From the NCBI RefSeq assembly GCF_009914055.1, contig NZ_CP028271.1, positions 3,162,001 to 3,226,000 of the forward strand: a stretch of 64,000 nucleotides of DNA, in the 5' to 3' direction. The notes under the pieces are model-generated. The model saw only the letters and a list, made by a program, of their open reading frames with translations, had not been told where the DNA came from and ran no database searches. Positions 39,623 through 49,252 of the stretch are shown here, in pieces. Position 1 is the first letter of the stretch; each line of letters opens with the position of its first letter. This stretch comes from Mixta intestinalis. Its GTDB lineage: Bacteria; Pseudomonadota; Gammaproteobacteria; Enterobacterales; Enterobacteriaceae. A program made the translations under genes and the position numbers.

Positions 39623-41662
39623 TCAGTTGCCGGTCGCCGGTGATTTTGCTGATTTTGCTGTAGCGCCTTTTCTCTTACGGGCACCGGCTTTTTTACTTTT
39701 CCCGCCGATAATGCCGTTACAGTCCGGATAGCGAATGCATCCCCAGAAATCCCCGTTTTTCCCTTTCCGTTTACGGGTCGGTCCCTTGCAGACCGGGCAG
39801 GGCGGCGTGACCGGCGCCGTGATTTTTATTCCCTGACTGCGTCCCTTTTCAATCAGGTGGCGGGTCCACTGCTGTTGCTTCTGCATGAAGACGTCCAGCG
39901 ACATTTTTCCCTGCGCGATATCGTCCAGCGCCTGCTCCCACAGGGCGGTCATCCCCGGGCTGGTCAGGGTGTCGGGCAATGCGGCAATAAGCTCCCGGGC
40001 CAGCTGTGTCGAACGGATATATTTTCCCTTCTTCTCCAGGTAGTTACGTTTAAACAGCGTCTCCAGTACGCCGGCACGGGTCGCTTCCGTACCCAGCCCT
40101 GCGTTATCACGCAGCACCTTTTTCAGCTTTGGATCGCTGACCTGGCTGGCCGCGTTCTTCATGGCCGCAATTAATGTACCCTCGGTAAACGGTTTCGGCG
40201 GCGCGGTGACTTTATCATCCACCACGGCTCCACTGACCGTACAGCTGTCGCCATTACTCAGTGGTGGCAGTAATGACTGCTCCTCTTCACCTTCAGCGCC
40301 GTCTTCCGGTTTTTCTGCCTGGAACAGACTTTTCCAGCCGGTGACCACATTCACTTTTCCGCGGGTTCTGAACAGCTGTCCGCCAATATTGAATGAGGCA
40401 TCGGTAACATCAGACTCCTGCAACGGCAGGAACTGAGCCAGATAATGCAAACGAATCAGCTGATAGACCTTCAGCTCATCATCACTCAGGCGTGAAATAT
40501 CAAACGCCTGCCGGGTGGGAATGATGGCATGGTGCGCCGTAATTTTTTTATCATTCCAGACCCGCGAGACAAATTCCCGGTCCAGTTGTGCCAGCACTGG
40601 CGCTATCGACGGATCTGATTTAGCAACGGCAGACAATACCTCAGGAATTTCCTGCTGCATGGATGTTGGCAGGTAACCACAATCGGTGCGCGGATAGGTC
40701 GTCGCCTTGTGCGTCTCGTACAGCGACTGGGCGATTGAGAGTACCTGCTGGGCACCCAGCCCAAATTTCCGGGAACAGATCTGCTGCAGCGTTCCGAGAT
40801 CGAAACACAGCGGTGCAGGCATTTTCTCCCGTTTCTGACTGACCTCCAGTACAGCGGCGCTTTTATGCTGCTGACACAGCTGTGCAACCGCCTGTGCAGC
40901 CTGTTTATTAATGCAACGCTTTTCATCGTCACAGTACTGAGTAACAGGAACCCAGGTTGCATGGAAACGAATCCCATCCTTCTCAAGTACGGCCTGCACC
41001 TGCCACCAGGGAACCGGAACAAAACGGGCAATCTCGTTATCGCGGTTCACCACCATGGCAAGCGTGGGCGTCTGTACCCGTCCGACAGACAATACTTCTG
41101 AGATACCGGCATCACGGGCCTTCAGCGTATACAGGCGCGTCAGGTTCATACCAATCAGCCAGTCGGCCTGGCTTCGGCCCTTGCCGGCATCGTACAGTCT
41201 GGCGGTTTTTTCTCCGGGCAGAATATTGGCCAGCGCTTCCCTTACGCTGGCTTCATCCAGTGCCGACAGCCACAGGCGGCGTACAGGACCATGGTACTGG
41301 CAGTATTCCAGCAGCTCCCGGGCGATGACTTCCCCCTCCCTGTCAGCGTCGGTAGCAATCACCACCTCACTGGCCTGCTTCAGCAGTTTACTGATAACCG
41401 TAAACTGGTCCCGGGTCTGGGATTTTACTACCATCTTCCAGCGCTCCGGCTGGACGGGCAGCACGTCTGCCCGCCAGGGTTTACCAAATTGCTCCCCGTA
41501 CGATTCCGGATCGGCCTGCTCCAGCAGATGCCCAATGGCCCAGGTCACAACGGTATTGCCATCCCCAATAAATCCCTGTCCACGCCGGCTGACGCCCAAC
41601 ACCCTGGCAATATCCTTTGCCTGTGAGGGCTTTTCACACAGATAAAGTTGATAAAGTTGCAT
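39623..41662 (-). CDS. topB: DNA topoisomerase III (plasmid/ICE type)
   Basis: 679 residues. TOPRIM domain (LYLCEKPSQAKDIARVLG; VIATDADREGEVIARELLEY with DxDxE-like residues), active-site region YPRTDCGYLP with the catalytic Tyr, then domain IV, and a C-terminal zinc-binding finger (CPVCKGPTRKRKGKNGDFWGCIRYPDC) plus a basic tail. Type IA topoisomerase resolving intermediates of ICE replication or transfer. RBS GAGG 6 bp upstream. Confidence 0.95.
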   Translation of the reverse strand: MQLYQLYLCEKPSQAKDIARVLGVSRRGQGFIGDGNTVVTWAIGHLLEQADPESYGEQFGKPWRADVLPVQPERWKMVVKSQTRDQFTVISKLLKQASEVVIATDADREGEVIARELLEYCQYHGPVRRLWLSALDEASVREALANILPGEKTARLYDAGKGRSQADWLIGMNLTRLYTLKARDAGISEVLSVGRVQTPTLAMVVNRDNEIARFVPVPWWQVQAVLEKDGIRFHATWVPVTQYCDDEKRCINKQAAQAVAQLCQQHKSAAVLEVSQKREKMPAPLCFDLGTLQQICSRKFGLGAQQVLSIAQSLYETHKATTYPRTDCGYLPTSMQQEIPEVLSAVAKSDPSIAPVLAQLDREFVSRVWNDKKITAHHAIIPTRQAFDISRLSDDELKVYQLIRLHYLAQFLPLQESDVTDASFNIGGQLFRTRGKVNVVTGWKSLFQAEKPEDGAEGEEEQSLLPPLSNGDSCTVSGAVVDDKVTAPPKPFTEGTLIAAMKNAASQVSDPKLKKVLRDNAGLGTEATRAGVLETLFKRNYLEKKGKYIRSTQLARELIAALPDTLTSPGMTALWEQALDDIAQGKMSLDVFMQKQQQWTRHLIEKGRSQGIKITAPVTPPCPVCKGPTRKRKGKNGDFWGCIRYPDCNGIIGGKSKKAGARKRKGATAKSAKSPATGN

Positions 41663-41670
41663 AGTCTGCC

Positions 41671-42372
41671 TCAGCGTTTTTCCAGCGGCGGAGAAAACGA
41701 CGAACGTATTTTACCGGAGAAAATATCGGGATCGGGTTCGCCCAGTAGCTGCACCGCCTCTCGCCCCCGTTCGGTCAGGTTCAGGATATCATTCCGGTTA
41801 ACCGCAACGGTGCGGTAATGCTGAACGGCGCCATAAACCTTACGGATGGCGTGACCACCATTATTAAGCCAGGTATCACGCTGAGTGCGGGAGATAAGAC
41901 CGTAATGGAATGCCTGGAAGGCTTTCATCGCCAGCTGATCATAGCCGACCAGCAACCAGACGCAGCGGTATCCGAGGGGAGAACGGCTGTAGACCTGAAT
42001 ATTCAGGGGCTGGCTGGATTCCACATCCGAGAGCGTTACGCCTTTGGGGATATCAGACAGGGTACTGTCGAGAACAGAAACATACCCCTGAATTTTGTCG
42101 GACGCGGCTTTAATCGCCTCTTCCATTTTTACCAGCACCGCATCGGCATAGGGATTATCCGCAGCAGCATCGCGAAACGCGATCCCTGCCCGGGAGATAA
42201 CCTGCGGCATACTGATAATCTCATGGCGGCTGTTGTCGTCATCGCGCCTGCGCCCTTCCCAGAGCCGAATTGCATACCAGGTATGCAACAACATGGAAAG
42301 TGATGACTGCAACGCCCCGGGTTTTGGTACCGGTGCAGTTTTCTTTTCAACGCTGTTTTTCTCGTCAGCCAT
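41671..42372 (-). CDS. ICE protein, PFL_4669 family (TIGR03761)
   Basis: 233 residues: GALQSSLSMLLHTWYAIRLWEGR, GIAFRDAAADNPYADAVLVKMEEAI and the conserved QVYSRSPLGYRCVWLLVGYDQLAMKAFQAFHYGLI. Invariant neighbour of topB in this ICE family; no known catalytic motif. It ends 8 bp before topB, so the two are co-transcribed. Between it and the repeat array (42373-42498) I see nothing else. Confidence 0.9.
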   Translation of the reverse strand: MADEKNSVEKKTAPVPKPGALQSSLSMLLHTWYAIRLWEGRRRDDDNSRHEIISMPQVISRAGIAFRDAAADNPYADAVLVKMEEAIKAASDKIQGYVSVLDSTLSDIPKGVTLSDVESSQPLNIQVYSRSPLGYRCVWLLVGYDQLAMKAFQAFHYGLISRTQRDTWLNNGGHAIRKVYGAVQHYRTVAVNRNDILNLTERGREAVQLLGEPDPDIFSGKIRSSFSPPLEKR

Positions 42373-42498
42373 TCAGGCCCCCCTTTTCCTTTCAAGTGAA
42401 TAATGATGGACGCACTTCCGCTTGAAATAGTCCCGGACAGGGTATGACGGGACAATCAGAAACCAGATCCCGACAGAATAAAATTTCAGGAGGGATAT

Positions 42499-42930
42499 CA
42501 CTGCAGGCACTGCCAACGCTGCTCACATTTTAACCGCTGTTGCCACTGGCAGCGCTGTCTATTTTTTAATCACCGTTGGCACTACCAACACTATTCACTT
42601 TTTAATCACTGTTGGCACTACCAACACTGTTCACTTTTTAATCACTGTTGGCACTGCCAACACTGTTCACTTTTTAATCACTGTTGGCACTACCAACACT
42701 GTTCACTTTTTAATCACTGTTGGCACTGCCAACACTGTTCACTTTTTAATCACTGTTGGCACTGCCAGCACTGTTCACTTTTTAATCACTGTTGGCACTG
42801 CCAACACTGTTCACTTTTTAATCACTGTTGGCACTACCAACACTGTTCACTTTTTAATCACTGTTGGCACTGCCAACACTGTTCACTTTTTAATCACTGT
42901 TGGCACTGCCAACACTGTTCACTTTTTAAT
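42499..42930. repeat. Twelve tandem 36-bp palindrome-bearing repeats (iterons)
   Basis: Units start every 36 bp from 42499. Ten from 42571 are almost identical (GTTGGCACT(G/A)CCAAC dyad, then ACTGTTCAC and TTTTTAATC), and two degenerate units precede them. The core is GTTGGC-ACT-GCCAAC. A few copies carry ACC instead of GCC, breaking one half. The array overlaps the last codons of the STY4528-type replication gene. Iteron-like oriV or ParB-binding centromere are the two natural readings. Confidence 0.92.
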
Positions 42931-44142
42931 CACAGTCTTAAGTCTGGCCCGGAGCTGGCTCACATACTGACGGGCCTGCTGCTCTGTCACTGGTTGCCCC
43001 GCAGGTTGACAAGCTGGCACAAATGGTCGCTGCTCCGGGCGTGGCTGCGGTTTATCCTCTGCGACGGCTGTTCCAGGATTTAGATTCAGCTGTCCCTCCC
43101 GGGCTTTTTTCATCATCGCCAGCAGCCAGCCGGTAGGGTTTGCCACCTGTCGGCGGTCCAGCATGATTTTCAGGCTGGACAAAATCTGCCGGGATTGCTC
43201 TTCAGGCAACGCCTGCAGCTGGCCGTTCAGCATCATCCGATCCTCAGCGGAAACGATGCTGTTCAGAATATCCGGGAGCAAATTGCCATCGGCAACGTAC
43301 GTATTTTTTTTCACACTCTGTGTGATACTACGTACGTAATGGTTCGGTTTCCGAACTTTGTGGTAACCTGCTGATTTTACTGGCAGTTCGGAATCCGAAC
43401 TCTGTGCATCCTGTCTCTGTTTTTTACTGAGTTCGGCTTCCGAATCCGGTGATTTTTGCCCGTTTTTTATTTGCCGGAGACAGGGTTCGGTTTCCGGACT
43501 CTGTTCCCTGACTGCCTGCCGGGCTGCCATCTGCCGCCCGTCCTGTGGGCTGCCCAGACGAGTTTCCAGCAGGGAGAGATGGCTGCGGTAATGACGCATG
43601 GTGGGATCGGACTTGATCTCCTCAAGAATTTCCCTGGCGGTCTGGCTAATTGTTTTGTTTTTGCTCCGGCAGGCATCGACGACCGTATCCAGAAAACGTG
43701 GATCGAAGGTCTCCGCATCACGGAACGTTAACGGCTCATCATGCTGAGCGTAGATATTGCCCCGCACACGGCCATATTCGTCGCGTACCCGTTTACAAAG
43801 GCTGAGCCAGCCGGTTATTCGCAGCATCAGCAACACCCGGCTGACCGTCTCCCGGGAAGCTTTCCCCTTTCCCGGGGACGCCAGCTGCAGCTGCAGCTCA
43901 TCATAAGTGGGGAACACGGCCCCCTCATTATTCTGCGCGTACAGGCGGATCATCATCCAGCCCAGCTTGTCGAGCGGGGACAGTCGGGTATCCAGAAGCA
44001 ACCGACGCGGGATGGCATCATGGACGTTCCCGGTATACAGAAGACCACTGCGTATCCGGCCATCCTCATGCAGAGGTTTCGTGGCCAGGCGGGCATTCAT
44101 TTTCTCCAGCGTATGTGCAATCAGACTGTCAGCCGGCATCAT
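42919..44142 (-). CDS. STY4528-family ICE replication protein
   Basis: About 407 residues. The N-terminal half has a winged-helix-like region: RRLLLDTRLSPLDKLGWMMIRLYAQNNEGAVFPTYDELQLQLA..KASRETVSRVLLMLRITGWLSL, as in STY4528-type proteins of SPI-7. The middle is Glu/Gln/Lys-rich linker; the C-terminus ends KTVIKK inside the repeat array. Start is uncertain (44142, 44139 or a GTG at 44187); AAGGA lies 11 bp before 44142. Adjacency to iterons suggests it binds them and initiates replication of the excised element. Confidence 0.82.
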   Translation of the reverse strand: MMPADSLIAHTLEKMNARLATKPLHEDGRIRSGLLYTGNVHDAIPRRLLLDTRLSPLDKLGWMMIRLYAQNNEGAVFPTYDELQLQLASPGKGKASRETVSRVLLMLRITGWLSLCKRVRDEYGRVRGNIYAQHDEPLTFRDAETFDPRFLDTVVDACRSKNKTISQTAREILEEIKSDPTMRHYRSHLSLLETRLGSPQDGRQMAARQAVREQSPETEPCLRQIKNGQKSPDSEAELSKKQRQDAQSSDSELPVKSAGYHKVRKPNHYVRSITQSVKKNTYVADGNLLPDILNSIVSAEDRMMLNGQLQALPEEQSRQILSSLKIMLDRRQVANPTGWLLAMMKKAREGQLNLNPGTAVAEDKPQPRPEQRPFVPACQPAGQPVTEQQARQYVSQLRARLKTVIKK

Positions 44143-44266
44143 GGTTATATATATCCTTCTGTGGTCATTCGCAGCCATTCCGTTCACAACATTCAGAATA
44201 AGTACGCTTATTACTGCACCCGACTGACAGGTGCAGGATAAAAGTACTGTTCAGTTTTCCCCCGTC

Positions 44267-44515
44267 CTATTTACGTATTTCGCGGTTATAGCGCTCATGG
44301 CTCAGTAACAGCCAGGTCCGGCCATTATTTCGGCTGAGCAGACGCCAGAACGGACCGATATCAATTTTGAAATATCCGCATCCTCTGTCCTCCAGCCGTT
44401 TGTAGTTATGGGTACCGCAGCGGAAAAGTTGAATCTGTCGCCGTGCCTTCTTACAGTACCGGACTGGTATACCGGGAAGGGCCCGCAAACCGGGCCCGAT
44501 CGTGATCAACTTCAT
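44267..44515 (-). CDS. Small basic ICE protein (82 aa)
   Basis: MKLITIGPGLRALPGIPVRYCKKARRQIQLFRCG, strongly basic with three Cys and an RLLSRNNGRTWLLLSHERYNREIRK tail. The start overlaps the DUF2857 stop (ATGA). It may bind nucleic acid; no family recognised. Confidence 0.65.
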   Translation of the reverse strand: MKLITIGPGLRALPGIPVRYCKKARRQIQLFRCGTHNYKRLEDRGCGYFKIDIGPFWRLLSRNNGRTWLLLSHERYNREIRK

Positions 44516-45090
44516 GCACCTGCCCTTACCGGGGATTTCTCCCGCCCCCGGGGACTTTTGTGCCAGCCTTTTACGGCATTCCAGACCGACGTCAGCGAGA
44601 CGTTCAGTTGCTCGGCAGCCAGCATCATGACATCCAGTCCGTCCGGACTTTCAGCATCTTCGACGCCACTCTTCTGCCAGATACGCCAGATTTCCGCATT
44701 TTCCTCATCACTGAGCGTACAGCCCCGTCCGGGCCTGACAGTGATGCCCGCGATACGGCGCCGGGCGGCGATATCCGTGCTCGCCAGCCCGAAGAAGGTC
44801 TGCATCAGCTCAATGGAGCCGCCCAGGGCCAGCGCCCGATCGATTCGCTGCAGACGCTTCTGTTCCTGCCGGGCCCGCTGCAGCATGCTGACCAGATTGC
44901 TGTGGTTAATACTGACGTTAACCACCGACACCTCGCTGTTGGACAGGTAATGCAACTCCTCCAGGGAAAGCCCCATCAGCATCTGCATTTCCTCGCGGGC
45001 CAGCCCCAGAGATTCACAGCGACGGAGGTATCCCGATTTCAGGTCCAGCACCAACTGCATCAGCAATCCGTTAGTGTTAGTATTTTTCAT
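44512..45090 (-). CDS. DUF2857-family protein
   Basis: 192 residues from ATG 45090 (GGAGAG 8 bp upstream). LVLDLKSGYLRRCESLGLAREEMQMLMGLSLEELHYLSNSEVSVVNVSINHSNLVSMLQRA is the DUF2857 signature; a predicted HTH follows (LNVSLTSVWNAVKGWHK). FlhC/SgaT-like DNA-binding pattern is possible. Conserved in the replication-partition block of SPI-7-like ICEs. Confidence 0.87.
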   Translation of the reverse strand: MKNTNTNGLLMQLVLDLKSGYLRRCESLGLAREEMQMLMGLSLEELHYLSNSEVSVVNVSINHSNLVSMLQRARQEQKRLQRIDRALALGGSIELMQTFFGLASTDIAARRRIAGITVRPGRGCTLSDEENAEIWRIWQKSGVEDAESPDGLDVMMLAAEQLNVSLTSVWNAVKGWHKSPRGREKSPVRAGA

Positions 45091-45104
45091 GAGGAACTCT
45101 CCGG

Positions 45105-45533
45105 CTAAAGGGGATTGCGATAAAGAAAGGGGACAGCAATAAAGCTCCATAATCCCCACGCTATGCAGGCATAAGACCAGAGAACGCCATACAGAAAGAG
45201 GGCATAATCATAATGCCATTGCCAGACGATCACGCTGTAAATCAACCATCCCGCGTGGAAGAGAGCCAGGCTCGTTAATAAAGGAAGGAAAGCAGCCCAT
45301 CCCATAACCCGGATGAAGTCCCCCTTGTCCTTATAAGCTGCCAGCATTCCCACCATGACAGAGGATAATGCGGCAACGCCCAGCCCCCGGATGAATGTCC
45401 ATGAGTCTGTGGTTGCCCATGACCATGGAGCTGGTCCAAAATAAACATTTGCGGCCAGTGTCCCCAGAATCACGCAGCTCCACAGACCGTGCAGTGCCCC
45501 CACCTTAAGTGCGTTCTGATACTCCTTTTTCAT
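45105..45533 (-). CDS. Four-helix membrane protein
   Basis: 142 residues with hydrophobic segments about 13-30, 48-66, 78-100 and 110-137 (LFLYGVLWSYACIAWGLWSFIAVPFL). RBS AGGAG-like and 4-bp overlap with DUF2786. Unknown function; a plausible entry-exclusion or anchoring candidate, but without direct evidence. Confidence 0.72.
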   Translation of the reverse strand: MKKEYQNALKVGALHGLWSCVILGTLAANVYFGPAPWSWATTDSWTFIRGLGVAALSSVMVGMLAAYKDKGDFIRVMGWAAFLPLLTSLALFHAGWLIYSVIVWQWHYDYALFLYGVLWSYACIAWGLWSFIAVPFLYRNPL

Positions 45534-46249
45534 GACCGCTCCGCCCTGTAACCAATACCCACCGGACCACGGCCACCCACAGCGTGGTTCAGGCGGGCAT
45601 TTTTGCCGGCTTCAATACCCTGCTGTCGGGCCAGGTCACTGCCCCGACAGTCCTTCACATCCCGGAGCGTGGCCGTTTTCATATTCTGGTTGTTCATCCA
45701 GTTTTCCATCAGCTGCACCTCCTGCTCTGAAATATGAAAGGTCGATATCACCCGGCGTACGCCACAAACCCAACCAGCACGGAACTGATCGGCCCGGTGA
45801 CGACGGGTGGCCAGCTTCAGCCGCTTGTTTTGCGTCTTCAGATATGCCGTTGTGGCATCCTTCAGCTGACGACACAGCACATCCCAGGCATACGCCGCCA
45901 CCTCCGGCCGCTCACCGGTACCGTAAAAAACCACAATCCGACGATATGTACCGTCATTCGCCTCCCGCCAGGAGTAATACGCCCGGCACCCAAAAGCGTG
46001 GTTAATTGCCCAGACCAGGCTTTCCTGCCACGCCGGCACTTTCTCCGCATTTGACGGGGCGCCCTGCGTGGGGGCTTTCCGGATAGCGGAAAGGCCGGCC
46101 TCCTGTTCAGTGATGCCATATTGTTTCATCAGGCGTTGCGCCCGGCTGAGTGCCAGACCGGCTTCATGGGGATTACTGTTACGACGGCTCAGATCCAGCA
46201 GTTTTCGTACAAGGCTGACCAGTCGTTCCTGTCGGGTGTTATTCATCAT
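45530..46249 (-). CDS. DUF2786-family protein
   Basis: 239 residues. N-terminal DUF2786 (LVSLVRKLLDLSRRNSNPHEAGLALSRAQRLMKQYGITEQE), central domain with WAINHAFGCRAYYSW and VVFYGTGERPEVAAYAWDVLCRQLKDA, C-terminal QGIEAGKNARLNHAVGGRG. Common on ICEs and phages; role unknown. Overlaps parB by 11 bp. Confidence 0.87.
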   Translation of the reverse strand: MMNNTRQERLVSLVRKLLDLSRRNSNPHEAGLALSRAQRLMKQYGITEQEAGLSAIRKAPTQGAPSNAEKVPAWQESLVWAINHAFGCRAYYSWREANDGTYRRIVVFYGTGERPEVAAYAWDVLCRQLKDATTAYLKTQNKRLKLATRRHRADQFRAGWVCGVRRVISTFHISEQEVQLMENWMNNQNMKTATLRDVKDCRGSDLARQQGIEAGKNARLNHAVGGRGPVGIGYRAERS

Positions 46250-47882
46250 TGTTATCCTCTTCAGTAAAGGTCACTTCCCGCTGCAGTTCGCGCAGGCGGC
46301 GCAGCACACGCATCAGGCGCAGCAACTTCATGGCATGTTCATCATCAAGCGTTGGTACGTCCTGTTGCGACGGCCCACCCGTCAGCACAGCATCAAGACC
46401 ACAGGGGGAAGTTCGGGGCGGACAGAGCCCGGCAAGAGAGAGCAGCAGGGCTGCCGGGGCACTGCAGTGGTCACCAACGGCCCGGAACCCCGGGGAGGTA
46501 TCACTGTCGCGGTCAGGCAGGATTTCATCTTCACAGCCCAGCTTTTCAGCCAGCTCCCACGCCAGCAGGAAGACGATATTCTGGAGATGCTCAATATCAT
46601 CCTGATATGCAGGGATGGGCCAGATGGCATCGTCATCAATGGGAGATAACGTAGACACATCGTCGTCCCCGTCGTCATCCGACTCCCTCTCCGGTGCCAG
46701 CATCGACATCAGCGCCTCATCGCTGTCGCCAGTATTATCATCACTGTACGGCTCCGTAATATCCTCGCTGCCCCCGGAAATCACGGAGGCTCCGCCGTAC
46801 ATATCCGGCTGAATCTCAGTCCGTGGGGGGACAGTATTCCCGGGATCTGACGGTGGTTCTGAAAAGCCCGTCGGTGGTTCCTGCTGCTCCGGTGGTTCTG
46901 ATTCTGACTGCTGTTCACCACCATCACCGTCGGTAGCGACAGATCCATCAGATATGGCCAACGTTTCAGGAAGAGGAGGCTTTTCATCAGGCTGCCAGTG
47001 ACGTTTGGGGTCCAGCTCGATCATCCAGCGGTCATAGTTCAGCTCAGGATGCGGCAGCGCCTGCAGCAAATCACCAATCAGTTCGTCCCGGAACATATCC
47101 GGTGACCACAGTTCGGGAGAATCAAACTTGCGGCAGCACGCCCCGAATACGTCGGTAAAGCAGGCATCACTGCTGTCAGACAGCAGTACGAACTGTTCCC
47201 AGATCCGCTCCGCTTCCTGCCGCAGAGACAGAAGAAGCCGTATCTGAGGAGCACCCAGCCCGGACTCCAGCAGTTCTTTCATCCAGGGATAAAGATATCT
47301 GACGGTATCTTCCATACGGTTTATGGAAGAGTAATGAACCGGCAGTCCCTCCTGCGCGAGCAGCCCGGACAGCTCACGCAGTGAGACAGAACGACCGATT
47401 TCATTCTCATAAATGGTGCGGGCGTGGTGGACACCCAGCGCTTTCTCGATGAACGTCAGGTTGCCGCGGACTTCATTCTCCGCCAGATGCCCCACCAGAC
47501 ATTTCAGCCGGCCCGGCCAGGGTTTTACCAGCGTATGGATACGCCAGAATCGCTCATCACCAGTCTCCTGCCACAGCTCCTTCAGGATCTGATAACGGGT
47601 ATTTCCGCCGTTGCTGAAAATGTATTTATCCGGATTATCCGGGTTACGGGTGACGATCGGCACCGAATCCAGTCCACTGGCGCGAATGGACGCCTTGATA
47701 TCGTCATACAACGGGTTGCGGGTTATCCGTGGGTTATCGGGGTTCGGAGCCAGTTGATCCAGCGTCAGCACCATGGGAAGCAGCAGTACCCCAGCTTCCG
47801 TCGCACTGGATTCTCCGGCCGTGCTGGTTTTACGCCCCGGCTGCAGCATGGCCGCCCCGACGTTTGGGTTCTTACGGCTCAT
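46239..47882 (-). CDS. ParB-family protein, PFGI-1 class (TIGR03764)
   Basis: 547 residues. ParB/Srx-like N-terminal domain (LTLDQLAPNPDNPRITRNPLYDDIKASIRASGLDSVPIVTRN; FSNGGNTRYQILKEL), ENEVRGNLTFIEKALGVH, HTH-like LRELSGLLAQEGLPVHYSSINRMEDTV, then a long acidic, Pro/Glu-rich linker (about 320-430) and a C-terminal domain. In other ICEs such proteins act in partition or regulation. The 36-bp palindromic repeats 3.3 kb away are its best candidate site. Confidence 0.92.
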   Translation of the reverse strand: MSRKNPNVGAAMLQPGRKTSTAGESSATEAGVLLLPMVLTLDQLAPNPDNPRITRNPLYDDIKASIRASGLDSVPIVTRNPDNPDKYIFSNGGNTRYQILKELWQETGDERFWRIHTLVKPWPGRLKCLVGHLAENEVRGNLTFIEKALGVHHARTIYENEIGRSVSLRELSGLLAQEGLPVHYSSINRMEDTVRYLYPWMKELLESGLGAPQIRLLLSLRQEAERIWEQFVLLSDSSDACFTDVFGACCRKFDSPELWSPDMFRDELIGDLLQALPHPELNYDRWMIELDPKRHWQPDEKPPLPETLAISDGSVATDGDGGEQQSESEPPEQQEPPTGFSEPPSDPGNTVPPRTEIQPDMYGGASVISGGSEDITEPYSDDNTGDSDEALMSMLAPERESDDDGDDDVSTLSPIDDDAIWPIPAYQDDIEHLQNIVFLLAWELAEKLGCEDEILPDRDSDTSPGFRAVGDHCSAPAALLLSLAGLCPPRTSPCGLDAVLTGGPSQQDVPTLDDEHAMKLLRLMRVLRRLRELQREVTFTEEDNNDE

Positions 47883-49243
47883 ACGCGCCCTCCCTGATAG
47901 CCCAGGTCATAACCGCCTTCCTGAAAATCGGAGAAGAGCGTATACCGGCCATCAAACTTGACCTTCATTGTGCCGGTCGGGCCCTGACGCTGCTTGCCGA
48001 TGATGACTTCTGCCACGCCGATGTCCATCGTACCAGGGTTGTAGACCTCATCGCGGTAGATAAACATGATGAGATCGGCATCCTGCTCCAGCGCCCCGGA
48101 ATCCCGCAGATCGCCATTGTTAGGGCGCTTGTCCGCTCGCTGTTCTACCTGGCGGTTCAACTGAGAGAGTGCCAGAACGGGGCAGCCAAACTCTTTTGCC
48201 AGCGCTTTCAGCGCCCGGGAGATTTCCGCGATTTCCTGGGTACGGTTCTCCTGCTCCGGTGAACGCATCAACTGCAGATAATCCACCATAATGAGCGAGG
48301 GTTTACCGTATTTACGGACGTAGCGACGTACTCTGGCTCGCAGAGTGGATGGCGTCTGATAACTGGTGTCGTCAATTACCAGACGGTTATTCCAGGCCAC
48401 AATCTCGCTCATGGCAGCAGACAAGCGGGCCCACTCTTCATCTCCCATTTCACCACTGCGCAACCGGGACAGCTCCACCCGTCCCAGCATCGCCATCAGA
48501 CGCATACTCAGCTGCTCTGCCGGCATTTCAAGGCTGAAAATAAAGACGTGGGCGTCCGGACGTTCTCTTACCGCTGCGGCGCAGGACGCCAGAGCCAGAG
48601 CGGTTTTTCCCATCGACGGGCGGGCGGCCAGCAGCACCAAATCGCCCGGCTGCAGACCACAGGTTTTCTCATCCAGCTCCCGAAAGCCTGTGGGCGTCCC
48701 ACTGCTCCCCTCCATCCCTGTCAGTGTTTCCAGGCGGCTGACCATCGCATCCATCACGTCATTGATGACCCGCTCCGTGCAGGTCTGCGCAATCTCCCGC
48801 TCAGCCAGGCGAAACAACTGGCTCTCTGTTGACTCCAGCAGGGTTGATGATTTTGCCCCCGGTGCCTGCACATCGGTAACCAGCATATTGCCTACCGCCT
48901 GCAACTGGCGCAGACGGCTTTTTTCTGCCACCACGCCGGCGTACGCCAGGATATTAGCCGCCGATGGCGTGTTTTTACTGAGTTCGGCCAGATACGCAAA
49001 ACCACCTTTCGGTTCAAGAAGTCGCTGAAGCTCCATATGATTTGCGAGGGTAATTAAATCTAACGGCTGATTTTCTGCAGCTAACTCAGCCATGGACCTG
49101 TAGATGGCTCTGTGTTGGGCCACGAAAAAATCATCAGGTGCCAGCAACAGGACCACTTCGTCCCAGCGTTCGTTATCCAGCATCAGGCCACCCAGTACAG
49201 CCTGTTCTGCATCATAAGAGCAGGGAATATTGATATTCGTCAT
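47879..49243 (-). CDS. dnaB: DnaB-like replicative helicase
   Basis: 454 residues: N-terminal DnaB domain (YDAEQAVLGGLMLDNERWDEV, AAENQPLDLITLANHM), then the RecA-like ATPase with Walker A LLAARPSMGKTALAL, LEMPAEQLSMRLMAM, Walker B SLIMVDYLQLM and LKALAKEFGCPVLALSQLNR. Likely recruited to the ICE origin. GAGGAGGGG precedes the ATG, which is 9 bp after the small upstream gene. Confidence 0.95.
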   Translation of the reverse strand: MTNINIPCSYDAEQAVLGGLMLDNERWDEVVLLLAPDDFFVAQHRAIYRSMAELAAENQPLDLITLANHMELQRLLEPKGGFAYLAELSKNTPSAANILAYAGVVAEKSRLRQLQAVGNMLVTDVQAPGAKSSTLLESTESQLFRLAEREIAQTCTERVINDVMDAMVSRLETLTGMEGSSGTPTGFRELDEKTCGLQPGDLVLLAARPSMGKTALALASCAAAVRERPDAHVFIFSLEMPAEQLSMRLMAMLGRVELSRLRSGEMGDEEWARLSAAMSEIVAWNNRLVIDDTSYQTPSTLRARVRRYVRKYGKPSLIMVDYLQLMRSPEQENRTQEIAEISRALKALAKEFGCPVLALSQLNRQVEQRADKRPNNGDLRDSGALEQDADLIMFIYRDEVYNPGTMDIGVAEVIIGKQRQGPTGTMKVKFDGRYTLFSDFQEGGYDLGYQGGRV

Positions 49244-49252
49244 ATCCCCTCC

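Noticed and set aside
42499..42930. CRISPR array (36-bp regular repeats)
   Set aside because: Repeats are contiguous with no unique spacers, carry an internal dyad and no cas genes are nearby; iterons or partition sites fit better.
42571..42930. Open frame of 12-residue His/Cys-rich repeats (HCWHCQHCSLFN) on the plus strand
   Set aside because: It is open only because 36 is divisible by three; there is no start codon or RBS within the array.
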